A stretch of DNA of 64,000 bases from UBA8199 sp035358715 (GCA_035358715.1 DAOPPX010000006.1:1-64000); one strand, 5' to 3'; positions 52,564 to 61,833 are shown, counted from the first letter of the stretch. A program made the numbers and translations. Notes: generated by a model from the sequence alone, not told the origin.

Positions 52564-53427
52564 GTGGAAAACGGAAACGCCAGTCCCCTCCGCGCCGCCC
52601 GCGCGCGCCTGTGGCTGCTGCGCCTGCCGCTGCCGCGGTCGCTGACCCGGTACTTGGGCCGGATGCTGTTCCGCTTTTTGCTGACGCTCCAGGGCATCGG
52701 CTCGTTTGCCTTGATCACGCTGGGCGTAATGATCAGCCGCTCCCGCGTCGCGCGCCGGGTGATCCGTCCGCTCGTCTTCCAGGAAGCCTCCCGCGCCGGG
52801 CTGCGGCTGATGCCCATGTTCCTCTTTATGGCGGCGGCGCTGGGGCTGGTGGTTATCGGCCAGACCGTTTCCTGGCTGACGCGCGTGGGCGCCATCAATT
52901 TCCTGGGCACGGTTATGGTCGTGGTGGTGGTGCGTGAGCTTGGGCCGCTGGTGACGGCGCTGCTGGTGCTGGCGCGCGTGGGCACGGCCAACGTGATTGA
53001 GTTGGGCACCGCCCGGGCGATGGGGGAAGTCGAGGCGCTGGAGGCGCTGGGCATTGACCCGGTGCATTACCTGGTGGTGCCGCGCGTGCTGGGCATGGCC
53101 CTGGGCGTCTTTGCGCTGACGGTCTATTTGATTCTCGGCGCTCTATTCAGCGGTTATCTCTGGGCCTTCGTGCAGGATGTGCCGCTGCGCCCCGGCGATT
53201 ATGTCCGCCAACTGGCCGGCGCCCTCAGCGGGTTGGATTTCGCCCTGCTGGCGATCAAGACCTTCTGCTTCGGCAGCATCATCGCTCTGGTGACCTGCTA
53301 CCACGGCCTGGCTCAGCCCTTGCGCCTGGAGGAGGTCTCCCGCGCCACCGTCGCCGCCGTGGCTCAAAGCGTCATCGCGTGCGTCCTGCTCGACGCCCTG
53401 TTCATCATCATCTACCTCGTGACATGA
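52564..53427 (+). CDS. mlaE: MlaE-family lipid ABC transporter permease
   Basis: 287 residues from GTG 52564 (ATG 52663 is the next option). MlaE/YrbE permease features: hydrophobic segments with QGIGSFALITLGVMIS, LVVIGQTVSWLTRVGA, VVVVRELGPLVTALLVLARVGTANVIELGTARAMGEVEALEALGIDPVHYLVVPRVLG, and a final KTFCFGSIIALVTCYHGL. It forms the inner-membrane core of a phospholipid transporter that maintains outer-membrane asymmetry. The stop overlaps the ATPase start (ATGA); mlaD follows. No mlaB or mlaC genes are adjacent. Confidence 0.93.
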   Translation: MENGNASPLRAARARLWLLRLPLPRSLTRYLGRMLFRFLLTLQGIGSFALITLGVMISRSRVARRVIRPLVFQEASRAGLRLMPMFLFMAAALGLVVIGQTVSWLTRVGAINFLGTVMVVVVVRELGPLVTALLVLARVGTANVIELGTARAMGEVEALEALGIDPVHYLVVPRVLGMALGVFALTVYLILGALFSGYLWAFVQDVPLRPGDYVRQLAGALSGLDFALLAIKTFCFGSIIALVTCYHGLAQPLRLEEVSRATVAAVAQSVIACVLLDALFIIIYLVT

Positions 53428-54218
53428 CGCAGCCACTCCCAGCCCAGGCCGCAGCGCCGGCAATCGAGATGACCAACGTGGCGGTCGGTACCCTGCATGA
53501 CCCGGCGATCCTGGTCGCCGAGAACGTCAACTGGACGGTCCGCGCCGGCGATTACTGGGTCGTCGGGGGGCTGCAAGGCGCGGGCAAGAGCGATTTCCTC
53601 ATGCTGGCCGGCGGCGTGATGCCTCCGCAGCGGGGGCAATACCGTTTCTTCGGAGAGCCGATGCCCATCTTCGAGGACGCCCGCCTGAAGACACGGCTGC
53701 GCCTCGGCCTTGTGTTCGACGGGGGCCAGTTGTTCAATCACCTTACCGTCGCGGAGAACGTCGCGCTGCCGCTGCGCTACCACCGCAACCTGGGCCCGGC
53801 CGAGACCGGCGCGGCGGTGGGCGAGCTGCTGGCGTGCCTGGAACTGGAGCCCTGTGCAGAGAGTCTTCCGGGCGCGGTGGGCTACAGTTGGCGCAAACGC
53901 GCCGGCCTGGCCCGCGCGCTGGCGCTCCAGCCCGAAGTGTTGCTGGCGGACAACCCGCTCGGCGGCGTGGACCCGCGGCAGGCCAATTGGTGGCTCGCCT
54001 TTCTGGATCAACTCTCCCGGGGCCATCCCCTCATGCAGCACCGGCCCGTGACGCTGGTCGTCACCACCGCCGATTTCCGGCGCTGGAAAGGCCACGCGCG
54101 GCAATTCGCGCTCCTGCGCGACCGCAGCCTCCGGGTGCTGGGCGACTGGGCCCAACTGGCCGCCGCCAACAGGGACCTCGTGCGGGAGTTATTGACGGAT
54201 GGAACACAAACCGAGTAA
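53424..54218 (+). CDS. mlaF: MlaF-like ABC ATPase with altered active site
   Basis: 264 residues; ATG 53424 overlaps the permease stop. Walker A is intact (G49-LQGAGK-S56). The ABC signature, normally LSGG before the RKR-x-x-LARAL helix, is replaced by G153-Y-S-W156 ahead of RKRAGLARALALQP. Walker B ends LLAD176-N177-P, with Asn in place of the catalytic Glu. The D-loop (GGVDP) and H-loop region (LVVTTADF, no His) also differ from the norm. ATP binding is likely but hydrolysis may be impaired or need another partner. Its place between mlaE and mlaD leaves little doubt about the complex. Confidence 0.88.
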   Translation: MTQPLPAQAAAPAIEMTNVAVGTLHDPAILVAENVNWTVRAGDYWVVGGLQGAGKSDFLMLAGGVMPPQRGQYRFFGEPMPIFEDARLKTRLRLGLVFDGGQLFNHLTVAENVALPLRYHRNLGPAETGAAVGELLACLELEPCAESLPGAVGYSWRKRAGLARALALQPEVLLADNPLGGVDPRQANWWLAFLDQLSRGHPLMQHRPVTLVVTTADFRRWKGHARQFALLRDRSLRVLGDWAQLAAANRDLVRELLTDGTQTE

Positions 54219-54230
54219 TCAAAGGCCGGA

Positions 54231-55511
54231 ATGGCGCTCCAGGACCTAACACCGCAGTTGCGCACACGCCTCAGCCGCATGGAGCGGCTGGTGGGCTGGT
54301 TTGTGGCCCTGGCGATGGCGCTGCTGGCCTTTGGCTTCGTCTATTACGTCTATCACACCGCCGAGCGCAAGGGGTGGTTCCTCACCAAGGCTCCTTACTA
54401 CACCTTCACCGACCGCGCCACCGGCCTCAAAGTCGGCGACCCCGTGATGCTCATGGGGCTGGCCGTCGGCCAGATTACCCGCATGGACCCCATGCCGCCC
54501 GACGAGTTCTACCACAACATCTACGTCGAGTTCGAGATCAAGGATCCCTACTACGGCTACCTCTGGACCCAGGGGTCGCGCGCCAAGATCACCACCGCCG
54601 ACCTGCTCGGCAAACGCATTCTGGAAGTCACCAAAGGCTCCGGCGGTTATCCCACCTACGTCTTTTACGAGCTGAGCGAAATCAGCCCGGAGGAGGCGCG
54701 CGCCCTGCCGGACCTCGCCCAATGGCTCCTGGGGCAGGAAATCTGGGATGAGAGCGGCACCAACCTGCTGGCCGCAGCCAAGACGCCGCTCGCCGATGTG
54801 CCGCCCTCCGCTCTGAACGCCTGCACCAACCTGGTCATCATGAACACCTCCGAGGAGCGAAAGCTCATGACCGGCATCTGGAACGACCGCGAGGGCCGCT
54901 ACGACCCCTACACCCGCAAATCCAAGCCCTACCCCCTGGTGCCGGATGAATCCGCCGCTGTCACCGAACGGCTCGAGAAGCTCATGGAAGAAGTCGAGCG
55001 CGCGCTGCCCAATATCCTGCGGCTGACCAACCAGCTCGCCGCCGTGCTCTCCAACAGCGCCAGCCTCACCTCGAACCTCAACGCCGTCACCCTCGACGCG
55101 CGGCCCGCCGTCAGCAACCTTACCGCCATCACGGCCCGCCTCGATCAGCCCGGCGCGCTGGGCGAGTGGCTCTTCTCCACCAACATCAACCGCCAGATCG
55201 AGGACGCGCTCGCAACCACCGATGCCGCCATCGCCCGCGCCGACACCAACCTCACCGCCCTGGCCGAAAACCTGGGCCGCTCCCTCGACAACCTCGCCGA
55301 CCTCACCAGCAGCCTCAGCGGACAAGTCCAGGCCAATACCAACATCCTCAGTGAAATCTCCCGCGCCATTGTGGATGCCGACACCTTCATCCAGGGCCTC
55401 AAACGCCACTGGCTCCTCCGCTCCGCATTCCGCGCCAGGGAAACCAACGCCCCGGCCCCGCCGGGCCCGGCCATGCCAGTCCGCTCGCCCAAGGACTCGG
55501 GCCAACGCTAG
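54231..55511 (+). CDS. mlaD: MlaD-type MCE-domain protein
   Basis: 426 residues. One N-terminal transmembrane helix (about 21-42, GWFVALAMALLAFGFVYYVYH), then an MCE domain (about 50-140: TGLKVGDPVMLMGLAVGQITRM, YVEFEIKDPYYGYLWTQGSRAKI, LLGKRILEVTKG). A long helical region follows (about 260-400), with repeated NLT/NLN-x-x-T units like the coiled needle of MCE proteins. It ends in a Pro-rich tail. It binds lipids in the periplasm and passes them through the MlaEF complex. About 40 residues between the MCE domain and helices contain an uncommon NDREGRYDPYTRKSKPYP segment. Confidence 0.92.
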   Translation: MALQDLTPQLRTRLSRMERLVGWFVALAMALLAFGFVYYVYHTAERKGWFLTKAPYYTFTDRATGLKVGDPVMLMGLAVGQITRMDPMPPDEFYHNIYVEFEIKDPYYGYLWTQGSRAKITTADLLGKRILEVTKGSGGYPTYVFYELSEISPEEARALPDLAQWLLGQEIWDESGTNLLAAAKTPLADVPPSALNACTNLVIMNTSEERKLMTGIWNDREGRYDPYTRKSKPYPLVPDESAAVTERLEKLMEEVERALPNILRLTNQLAAVLSNSASLTSNLNAVTLDARPAVSNLTAITARLDQPGALGEWLFSTNINRQIEDALATTDAAIARADTNLTALAENLGRSLDNLADLTSSLSGQVQANTNILSEISRAIVDADTFIQGLKRHWLLRSAFRARETNAPAPPGPAMPVRSPKDSGQR

Positions 55512-55544
55512 CCCTTCTCTGGCAGGCTCAAACCGCCGCCCCGC

Positions 55545-55715
55545 TCAACCCAGGCTCAGCAGGCAGACCAGCCCGCCAACGCAAAGCAGCAGAAAACTGA
55601 GCACCACCCCATCCACCATGCCGAAGTGAGGCTCTTCCGAGTGGTTGGACGGAACCACCACCCTCTTGACGTAATCGCCACTCTTCCGCCTCGCTCGATA
55701 AACGATCGCGCTCAT
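55545..55715 (-). CDS. Small tail-anchored membrane protein
   Basis: 56 residues: MSAIVYRARRKSGDYVKRVV, then a polar stretch (PSNHSEEPHFG) and a C-terminal hydrophobic helix (VVLSFLLLCVGGLVCLLSLG). The same frame is open upstream to 55745. No family recognised; topology is sensible and codon use resembles coding DNA. Confidence 0.5.
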   Translation of the reverse strand: MSAIVYRARRKSGDYVKRVVVPSNHSEEPHFGMVDGVVLSFLLLCVGGLVCLLSLG

Positions 55716-55745
55716 GCCTGTTGGCAAGCATTCCGTGGGCCACAT

Positions 55746-56330
55746 GTTGCATCGCCTAGCCTCCCCCCAAAGCCGCGCCTAACACCACCCATCTCAGAAC
55801 ATTACAGAAGCAGCCTCAGCGGCAACGATGCAGATATCGGTCCGCCTCCCGCCCGCCAGACCCCACCCTTCCTCCGTCCCTCCTCCGTTGCTCCTCCGTC
55901 CCTCCTCCGTTCCACCTCCCACTCCCTGTCGGAGGTGGAACGGAGGTGGAACGGAGGTGGGACGGAGGAGGGACGGAGGAAGCAGCCTGCCGCTACGGTA
56001 TTGGCAGCTTCCTGCCAAGCCGGGAACTCCTGGCACGGAGGAATCAACTCAGGTTGTTCCAGGTGCCACGAAGCGCGCCTTTACGAGAGAACACCCGGGA
56101 TTTTGAAGTAGACAGCCCTGTGGTGGCATCAGGGAGATTCCTCGCAGCCTCAGAATCCGTGCAGGGGGGAGTTCTGAGGATAGGGGGCGCGGGAGACCAG
56201 GAGCATGGCGGTGGTCGGCTGACGGGCTCAATCCATCCGGCCTGGCGGTTCGGTGTCAGGGGCGCGGGGGCGTCTTCGGAGCCCGGAGGGGGGCAGTCAA
56301 ATCCTGGCATGGTCCCAAGCTGAATTGGAC
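55746..56330. other. Intergenic region with inverted minisatellite
   Basis: No gene seen. Most prominent is the 113-bp inverted repeat at 55869-55981. After it, around 55983-56015, lies another small hairpin (GGCAG-CTTC-CTGCC). The remainder up to the helicase stop at 56331 shows no clear feature. Confidence 0.55.
55869..55981. repeat. Inverted minisatellite (51-bp arms)
   Basis: Left arm 55869-55919 and right arm 55931-55981 are complementary at 46 of 51 positions around an 11-nt loop. Each arm is made of about five tandem 10-11-nt units related to GGAGGTGGAAC (right) or its complement (left). Confidence 0.9.
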
Positions 56331-58958
56331 TCAGACCAGGCCGCCCAATCTTACCAGCCGCAGCACCGGCTCGGCAGCCTCGCGCGAGCGGGCCAGGTCC
56401 ACCTCGAACTCTGCCACCCAATCGTTGTGCTCTTGCGGGTCCACCAGCATCTGCTGGACGCGCCAGGTGCGCTTGTCCTCGGCGGGGAGCACGTAGGTAT
56501 GGCGCAGATTCCGAGCGTTCGGGTCCAGGCAAATGCGCTCGTGCTCGGTGTGGTAGAGGTCGAGCGCCTGCTGCAGCCGCGCGGCGGTCCACGGTTGGCC
56601 GTCGGGGTCCTGCGGGGAGGAGAGATGGGCAAGCGCCTGCTCGAAGTCGGCGTTCACTAGGCCGCGCAGGAAGCTGAAGATGCGGTTGCGGAGGGCGGCG
56701 GTGAAGGCCCGGGTGTCGCGGGTGATGTCGGCGGCGGCTTCTTCGGCGCCGGGGGGGCGGGCTTCTTTGGTCTCGGCGCGCTGGTAGCTTGGGTCGCGCA
56801 TCTTCTCCCACTCGTCCAGCAGGCTGGAGTCCACCTGGCGGATCATGGTGCCGAGATAGAGCTCCATTTCGCGGACCACGTCGTTCTTGGCGGCGTCGGG
56901 GACCGTCTGGGCGAGGACCTTGTACACGCCGTTCAAGTGCCGCAGCAGGATCCCCTCCGCCCGCTGCAGCTCGTAGTCGCGGATGTAGTCGGAAAAGGAG
57001 CGGAACGACTCGAACATCTCGCGGGCGATGGACTTGGGCTTGATATTCTCCTGTCCCACCCACGGGTGTTTGTCGGCAAAGGCATTGAAGGTCGAGTAAA
57101 TGAACTCGCGGTTCGGTTTGGGGTATTCCAGTTTCTCCAGCTCCTCGATGCGCTCGTCGTATTCAATCCCGGCCATCTTCATCTCCGCCATCTTCTGGCT
57201 CTTGAGCTTGTCCAGTTGCTTGCGGAGGATGATGTCCGGGTCTTCGAGGATGGATTCGACCAGCGTCAGCAGCACTAGCGGGTAATCGGGCTGCTGCGGG
57301 TCCACCAGCGGCAGCGTGTCCAGCAGGTAGAGCGACAGCGCCTGGTCCATCGAGAAGTCGTCCTGCAGCTCGACGTTGACGCGGAGTTTGCTCTCGGTGT
57401 CGGGAGGGCGAGCGTCCCCGCGAGCCCTGACTTCCGATAGCTGGCCGGATGAATTGGGGCTCGCGGGGACGCTCGCCCTCCCGGGGTGGGTGAACTCGAT
57501 GATCCGGCGGTCCACGAGCGAGCGGAACAGTTGCCAGGCGCGCCGGGTGTGATCCTTCTTGGCCTTGGGCGTTTCGTGGCAGTCGCGGATCAGCCGCTGC
57601 ATGGCGCGGCAGCCGTCGCCGTTGCGGCTCAGGACGTTAAGCAGCATGCCGTGGGAGACCTGGAACCGGGAGGTCAGGCGCTCGGGCTGGGCGGCCCTGA
57701 GCCGGGCGAAGGTCTTCTGGTCCCAGTTGACGAAGTTCTTCTCGGGCGGCTTGCGCTTGACGATCTTCTTGCCGTCCCGGGCGGCTTTCCCTTCGAGCTT
57801 GAGGTTCTCGACGACATGCTCCGGCGCCTGGGCGACCACCCAGCCCCGGTCGTCGAAGCCTTTGCGCCCGGCGCGCCCGCCGATCTGGTGGAAGTCGCGC
57901 GCGCTGAGGATGCCGGTCTTCTGGCCGTCGTATTTGCAGAGGCGCGAGAAGAGCACCGTGCGGATGGGCACGTTGATGCCCACGCCGAGCGTGTCGGTGC
58001 CGCAGATGATCTTGAGCAGGCCTTTCTGGGCCAACTGCTCGACCAGCACCCGGTACTTGGGCAGCAGCCCGGCGTGGTGCAGCCCGATGCCGTGCTTGAG
58101 CCACTTCCGGATCTCGGGGCCGTAGGGGCTGGTGAACTTGAAGCCTTCGAGCGTCGTGCCGATGGCATTCTTCTCCTCGCGCGTGCACACGTTGATGCTG
58201 GTAAAATCCTGGGCGCTCTGGGCGGCTTCGAGCTGGGTGAAGTGAACGACATACACCGGGGCCTTGCCTTGCGCGACCAGGCTTTCGAGCGTCGTGGCCA
58301 GCGGCAGCTCGGAGTAGGCGTATTCCAGCGGCACCGGCCGGTCTTGGGAGGCAACGGCGGCGGTGGGGCGCCCGTTGAGGCGGGTCAGCGCCTCCTCGAA
58401 GAACGCCGTATCGCCGAGCGTAGCAGACATCAGGAGGAACCTCGCCTGGGGCAGCGTCAGCAGCGGCACCTGCCAGGCCACGCCGCGCTCGCGGTCGGCG
58501 TAGTAGTGAAACTCGTCCATGATAACCTCTTGCACGCCGGCATCCGCGCCCTGGCGCAGCGCGATGTTGGCGAGGATTTCGGCGGTGCAGCAGAGGATGG
58601 GGGCGTCGCGGTTGACCGAGGCGTCGCCGGTGCTCAGGCCGACGTTGTCCGGGCCGAACTCGCGGCACAGCCCGAGCCACTTCTCGTTGACCAGCGCCTT
58701 GATGGGGCAGGTATAGACGGAGCGTTTGCCCTGCGCGATGGACTTGAAATGCACCGCCGCCGCCACCAGCGATTTGCCCGAGCCGGTGGGCGTGTTGAGG
58801 ATGACGTTCTTGTCCTCGAACAGCTCCAGGATGGCCGCTTCCTGCGCCGGGTAAAGCCGGAGCCGCTTGCTCTCGGTGTATTCGAGAAAGCGCCCGAGCA
58901 AGACGTCGTTGGCCGGGCGCTCGTCCCGGGGCAGCAGGTCGTAGAGGGTGAGTGACAC
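56331..58958 (-). CDS. Ski2-like superfamily II DEAD/DEAH-box helicase
   Basis: 875 residues. Motifs in order: YPAQEAAILELF (Q), NTPTGSGKSLVAAA (I, about 55-68), TCPIKALVNEKW (Ia), DEFHYYADRERG (II), LLMSATLGD (III), VYVVHFTQ (IV), CGTDTLGVGINVPIRTV (V) and QIGGRAGRKGFDDRGW (VI). A DUF3516-type C-terminal region follows. These helicases act on RNA or DNA; the exact role in bacteria is not settled. Around residues 492-520 (GRASVPASPNSSGQLSEVRA) the sequence is encoded by an 83-bp palindrome inserted in frame. The ATG lies 5 nt after the stop of the upstream SGNH hydrolase gene. Confidence 0.9.
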   Translation of the reverse strand: MSLTLYDLLPRDERPANDVLLGRFLEYTESKRLRLYPAQEAAILELFEDKNVILNTPTGSGKSLVAAAVHFKSIAQGKRSVYTCPIKALVNEKWLGLCREFGPDNVGLSTGDASVNRDAPILCCTAEILANIALRQGADAGVQEVIMDEFHYYADRERGVAWQVPLLTLPQARFLLMSATLGDTAFFEEALTRLNGRPTAAVASQDRPVPLEYAYSELPLATTLESLVAQGKAPVYVVHFTQLEAAQSAQDFTSINVCTREEKNAIGTTLEGFKFTSPYGPEIRKWLKHGIGLHHAGLLPKYRVLVEQLAQKGLLKIICGTDTLGVGINVPIRTVLFSRLCKYDGQKTGILSARDFHQIGGRAGRKGFDDRGWVVAQAPEHVVENLKLEGKAARDGKKIVKRKPPEKNFVNWDQKTFARLRAAQPERLTSRFQVSHGMLLNVLSRNGDGCRAMQRLIRDCHETPKAKKDHTRRAWQLFRSLVDRRIIEFTHPGRASVPASPNSSGQLSEVRARGDARPPDTESKLRVNVELQDDFSMDQALSLYLLDTLPLVDPQQPDYPLVLLTLVESILEDPDIILRKQLDKLKSQKMAEMKMAGIEYDERIEELEKLEYPKPNREFIYSTFNAFADKHPWVGQENIKPKSIAREMFESFRSFSDYIRDYELQRAEGILLRHLNGVYKVLAQTVPDAAKNDVVREMELYLGTMIRQVDSSLLDEWEKMRDPSYQRAETKEARPPGAEEAAADITRDTRAFTAALRNRIFSFLRGLVNADFEQALAHLSSPQDPDGQPWTAARLQQALDLYHTEHERICLDPNARNLRHTYVLPAEDKRTWRVQQMLVDPQEHNDWVAEFEVDLARSREAAEPVLRLVRLGGLV
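57401..57483. repeat. Palindromic element inserted in the helicase gene
   Basis: A perfect 27-bp inverted repeat (57401-57427 with 57457-57483) around a 29-nt loop. The arms contain GGGCGAGCGTCCCCGCGAGC. The reading frame of the helicase passes through it without a stop. Confidence 0.92.
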
Positions 58959-58963
58959 GCGAC

Positions 58964-60865
58964 TTAAAGTGAAGGCTTTACGAGCCGAAAGAAGGCGTTG
59001 GAGACGCTGGTGCCAGGCGTCCGCGCCTGGAACCGGCCCTGGCTCAGAGTGTAGGGACCGCCGAGCGTCTGCCAGGCGCCCGGCGCAGACAGCGCGGCGG
59101 CGGTCTCGACATGGAACCCGGCAAAATCACTTCCCCAGGAGAGCACCGCCGCATCGGCGTCCATGCGGATGCCCAGCCTCGGAGGGGTGGCGGGCAGGCC
59201 GAGGTAGAAGAGCTGGTAGAAGGTGCTGGGGGCAGACAGGAGCAGGGGCTCTTGGTACTCGTAGAATCCCCCGGCGAGAATGCACGGGCCGCCCACGGGG
59301 AGCCACGAGGCGGGCTGGAGGAGGTAGCCCCCGGAAAACAGGGCGAACCCCGCGTTACTGGCAGCCGGCCAGCGCAGGCGCACGTCCGTTCCATCCCGAG
59401 CAATGAAGAGTGGCGGCGCGGGCGGGGCGTAATCCCCTGAGCCGAACAACTCGAGGTCGAAGCTGAGGCTGGGCGCGGACGCGGCGAACTTGTGGATTTC
59501 AACCGCCAAGACGTTGGTTCCCGGGGGCAGGAACGAGACTGGGATATTGGTTTGGTAGTAGGTATGAACGGCTTCGTTGGTCACAACCGTCGTGGCCCGG
59601 GCCAGGCACGAGAGCGGCTGATGGGCGGGCAGGTTCATTCGGAACATCTCCCGCCCATTGAGCCAGACCGCAGCTCCGTCGGCGCGGTTAAGACGGAAAT
59701 TGAGATTGGTGTAGTGGACGGCGGCGGGCGCGACGAAGCGGCGGCGGAAGTAAGTCGTAATGTGCCTGTTGGTGGAGACGGGGCCGTAGCCGAGCGTGCT
59801 GGCGATTCCGGGCGCTCCATAGCCCAGGGGCCCCGGGCCTCGGCTCCAGGCGGAATCATTATATCGAGGCAAGGCCCAGTTGGTGCCCAGGTCCAGGCCC
59901 TGGTCTGAATACGCCCAATCCGAGCACCCGGGAACCAGGCAAGTGACCGCGCGGTTGGTGCGAAGGGTCAGGACTTCAATGCGGGAGAGGAACTCTCTGG
60001 CAATGGCGTTCAGGCCGACGGGGTTGGGATGCAGGCGGTCACCCTGGAGCCCCGTCGTGGGGTCCACCGCGGAGAACATATCGGCCACGAACACGTTCTG
60101 GCCCAGGGCCCGCCGCGCGTTGACCATCGTTTGGACGGCCGTGTTGAACACAGCAATGTTAGTGCTGTAGGTCTTATAAGGCGGCGAGCCGATCCTGGCG
60201 GTGCGCAGGGTGGTGACTTTGGTGAGAATGACGTTGGCCGCGGGCGCCCGTGCAAAGATGCTGTCCAGCAGAGCCGGCAAGTGATTGGTCGCCACCGTGT
60301 AAGGGTCGCGCCCGCGGCCGATGTCGTTGACCCCGATATACACCAGCAGGAGGTCCGGGATGACGTTGGTGAGGGCGTCTATTAAGGTCAACTGCAGGTA
60401 GGTGTCGGGCCCGGAATAGTTCTGGACGGGCGAGGGCATCAGGCCCGGCGCGGCGACGACCGCGCCGCAGATTCCCTCGTGCTTGACCTTGTTAAACTTG
60501 CCGGAAGCGTAGGAACTATAGCGGCCAACAAATGTGAAGGGATAGCCATTGGTCTCCAGCAAAGGCTGGAGATACTGGCGCCAGGCGCCATTGACGGAAC
60601 AGTCGTCGGTGATCGAGTCGCCCGCCGCCATGACCTTCAGTAGGTTGGTCGCGCTGAAGTTCGTCAGCGCCAAATCGCCCCGGGCCGCAAAGCCGGCGCA
60701 CAACGCTGCCAGCCAGACCAGGAGCCGAAGACCCGCACGCCATTCTGAGCGACCTGTTGAACCCAGCGCAGGGGAGGCGAAGCGTTCGCCCGCCGCCCCG
60801 AAAGACCGGAAGACGGATGAGTTCCGTGTCGGCCGGAGCACGCTGGAACGAGCGGGCTGAGTCAT
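58964..60865 (-). CDS. Secreted SGNH/GDSL hydrolase with C-terminal beta domains
   Basis: 633 residues from ATG 60865 (ATG 60901 is also open). A hydrophobic signal lies at about 45-65 (LLVWLAALCAGFAARG), after a long basic stretch, so the true start may be further in. SGNH blocks: VMAAGDSITDD (catalytic Ser), the Gly in GICGAVVAAPG, the Asn in YIGVNDIGRG and the Asp/His in GDRLHPNPVG. A discoidin-like/jelly-roll domain (about 330-470) and Ig-like tail follow. Probably an esterase removing acetyl or acyl groups from polysaccharides outside the cell. The helicase gene starts 5 nt after its stop. Confidence 0.85.
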   Translation of the reverse strand: MTQPARSSVLRPTRNSSVFRSFGAAGERFASPALGSTGRSEWRAGLRLLVWLAALCAGFAARGDLALTNFSATNLLKVMAAGDSITDDCSVNGAWRQYLQPLLETNGYPFTFVGRYSSYASGKFNKVKHEGICGAVVAAPGLMPSPVQNYSGPDTYLQLTLIDALTNVIPDLLLVYIGVNDIGRGRDPYTVATNHLPALLDSIFARAPAANVILTKVTTLRTARIGSPPYKTYSTNIAVFNTAVQTMVNARRALGQNVFVADMFSAVDPTTGLQGDRLHPNPVGLNAIAREFLSRIEVLTLRTNRAVTCLVPGCSDWAYSDQGLDLGTNWALPRYNDSAWSRGPGPLGYGAPGIASTLGYGPVSTNRHITTYFRRRFVAPAAVHYTNLNFRLNRADGAAVWLNGREMFRMNLPAHQPLSCLARATTVVTNEAVHTYYQTNIPVSFLPPGTNVLAVEIHKFAASAPSLSFDLELFGSGDYAPPAPPLFIARDGTDVRLRWPAASNAGFALFSGGYLLQPASWLPVGGPCILAGGFYEYQEPLLLSAPSTFYQLFYLGLPATPPRLGIRMDADAAVLSWGSDFAGFHVETAAALSAPGAWQTLGGPYTLSQGRFQARTPGTSVSNAFFRLVKPSL

Positions 60866-61142
60866 GCTAGCGAATGTTCGCAAAGCCGGCGCGGTTGGCA
60901 ATGCTGAATTGCCGTCGCGCCTCAGCGCAATGACCGCCTTTGGGAAACCGTCGTTCGGCCGGCGGCGACCCCGGCGCGGCGGGATAATCGTGCTGCGGCC
61001 CCGCCGGATTTGCGCGAGACGACGAGCGCGTTCACCGCTCCAAGGCGACTTCGGCCATGCCCTCCGCCACCAGGGCCTCGGCGCGGCCAGCGAACGGGCG
61101 CGCCGCAGGGGGCCGTGGGTGGGCCGGCCAAGGGCAGGCCAT

Positions 61143-61661
61143 TTATTCTGCCGATGCCGCCGGGCTCTCGAGCTCCTTCTCGAAGGACTGGAGGGCCAGG
61201 TAGTTCAGGCCGAAGCGCTTGATATTCTCCAACTGCTTGTCGAACTGATCGTAGTGGCTTTCCTCCTCGTTCACCAGCGACTCAAAAACCTGCTTCGTGG
61301 CAGCGTCGGCGTTTTGCCCGGCTTGCAGAGCGAACTGGTTGTAGACGCCGACCGCCTCTTGTTCCATCGCCGCGGCCTTGAGCAGAATTTGCCTGGCCTC
61401 TGTTATCTTCTCCACCGGACCGGCCGGAACCATCAGCACGTCGCCCTTGAGGAAGAGGATGCGCTCCGCCAGGCGCTCGACGTGGACCATTTCCTGGATG
61501 GCGATCCGCCGGAACATCGAGGACAGCGGGGCGAAACCCTGGTCGTCCAGGTGGAAGTGCCAATACATGTATTGGTGGACGGCCTGGAGCTCGTCCGCCA
61601 CGCCTTTGTTCAGCAGGTCAATGCTCTTCTTGGTATTCATGAGTTGTTTCGATTGTTGCAT
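61143..61661 (-). CDS. bfr: Bacterioferritin-type ferritin
   Basis: 172 residues from ATG 61661; the longer open frame upstream is not conserved-looking. Ferroxidase ligands are recognisable: Glu in DELQAVHQYMYW, EMVHVERLAERILFLKGD (Glu and His, with the Met position of haem-binding bacterioferritins), Glu in EQEAVGVYNQ and EEESHYDQFDKQ. It should oxidise Fe(II) and store Fe(III) in a 24-mer cage. The 22 C-terminal residues form a Ser/Glu/Ala-rich tail. Confidence 0.9.
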   Translation of the reverse strand: MQQSKQLMNTKKSIDLLNKGVADELQAVHQYMYWHFHLDDQGFAPLSSMFRRIAIQEMVHVERLAERILFLKGDVLMVPAGPVEKITEARQILLKAAAMEQEAVGVYNQFALQAGQNADAATKQVFESLVNEEESHYDQFDKQLENIKRFGLNYLALQSFEKELESPAASAE

Positions 61662-61833
61662 AGGGGTTTCTACACCGCGAGCGTGGCGGTGTGCAAGGTT
61701 AACCCGATGACGGCCGGGGGCATGCTCGGAGGGATCGGGCCCCGCGCTGGGCGCTGGGAAGTGACCAGGGTTCGGTGTTTGAAATTGATCGGGACCGGCG
61801 GATTCGCATACTGTGCGCCGCACTGTTTAAGCC

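Noticed and set aside
57486..58955. 489-codon open frame on the plus strand
   Set aside because: Antisense to the conserved helicase motifs; its regular composition mirrors the codon pattern of the real gene.
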